From assembly GCA_904502015.1 (NCBI GenBank), contig CAJGEA010000035.1, positions 1 to 12,081 of the forward strand: a stretch of 12,081 nt of DNA. The letters run 5' to 3'. Position 1 is the first letter of the stretch. Each line of letters opens with the position of its first letter. The translations under genes were made by a program, and so were the position numbers. Shown in pieces: positions 12,058 to 12,081 of the stretch. This DNA is from an uncultured Clostridia bacterium. Lineage in GTDB: Bacteria; Bacillota; Clostridia; Oscillospirales; CAG-272. The notes under the pieces were generated by a model. That model was not told the DNA's origin, did not search any database, and saw only the letters and a list, made by a program, of their open reading frames with translations.

Positions 12058-12081
12058 ATGAAACATTATACCACAAACAAA
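12058..12081 (+). CDS. 5' end of an ORF, possibly an insertion-sequence transposase (partial)
   Basis: Only eight codons are in the window (MKHYTTNK). The start follows AGAGAGG at 12038-12044, with a long spacing of 13 nt that the hairpin would shorten. The basic, aromatic beginning recalls transposases of the IS30 type in Clostridia, and the AT-rich leader with a hairpin fits an IS end, but eight residues cannot prove it. No IS boundary or target duplication can be seen, because the other end lies outside the window. Confidence 0.35.

Overview
The window looks like a piece of a chromosome from an uncultured, gut-type member of the Clostridia (Bacillota). The evidence is indirect. Nearly every gene has a textbook SigA promoter (TTGACA-like, 17 bp, TATAAT-like) and a strong AGGAGG-type ribosome binding site. 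The proteins are of kinds common in that group: a DUF4838 lipoprotein with a Thr/Glu-repeat linker, a UPF0371/DUF1846 protein, an XRE regulator with a membrane tail, and a REP-associated transposase. The coding background is moderately GC-rich, with an AT-rich island at about 4380-5315. No species can be named from sequence reading alone.

Layout: 1-198 holds two tRNA genes on the minus strand (Gly-TCC, then Arg-TCT, which is cut by the window edge) with a consensus promoter. 322-2172 (-) is a large secreted lipoprotein with a DUF4838 region. 2349-4093 (-) is a two-gene unit: aspartate-semialdehyde dehydrogenase, translationally coupled to a cytoplasmic protein resembling carbohydrate-binding family 9, ending in a strong terminator. 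4316-5314 (+) is a small mobile or accessory island: a RAYT/IS200-like transposase whose own reading frame contains two copies of a 24-nt palindromic REP-like repeat, with further copies just upstream and at its stop codon, followed by a small zinc-ribbon protein. 5417-7744 (-) is a compact operon of GT8 glycosyltransferase, PlsC-type acyltransferase and CrtO-like membrane acyltransferase, preceded by an unusual cluster of CTAC(G) half-sites. 7946-8566 (-) is an XRE regulator with four predicted membrane helices. 8825-10339 (+) is a UPF0371/DUF1846 protein. 10406-11839 (-) is an uncharacterised lipoprotein whose promoter spacer is occupied by an 18-bp palindrome. The last 90 bases look like the 5' end of an insertion-sequence transposase gene, with a hairpin over its ribosome binding site.

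How the genes may work together: the GT8-PlsC-CrtO-like operon is the most coherent unit. Sugar transfer plus two kinds of acyl transfer suggests assembly of an acylated glycolipid at the membrane. Asd supplies the branch point to lysine/diaminopimelate, threonine and methionine. The two lipoproteins are probably surface proteins. The strongest candidates for something undescribed are the glycolipid cassette with its half-site cluster, and the transposase that carries its own REP-like repeats in frame. There is no CRISPR array, toxin-antitoxin pair or recognisable defence system in the window.
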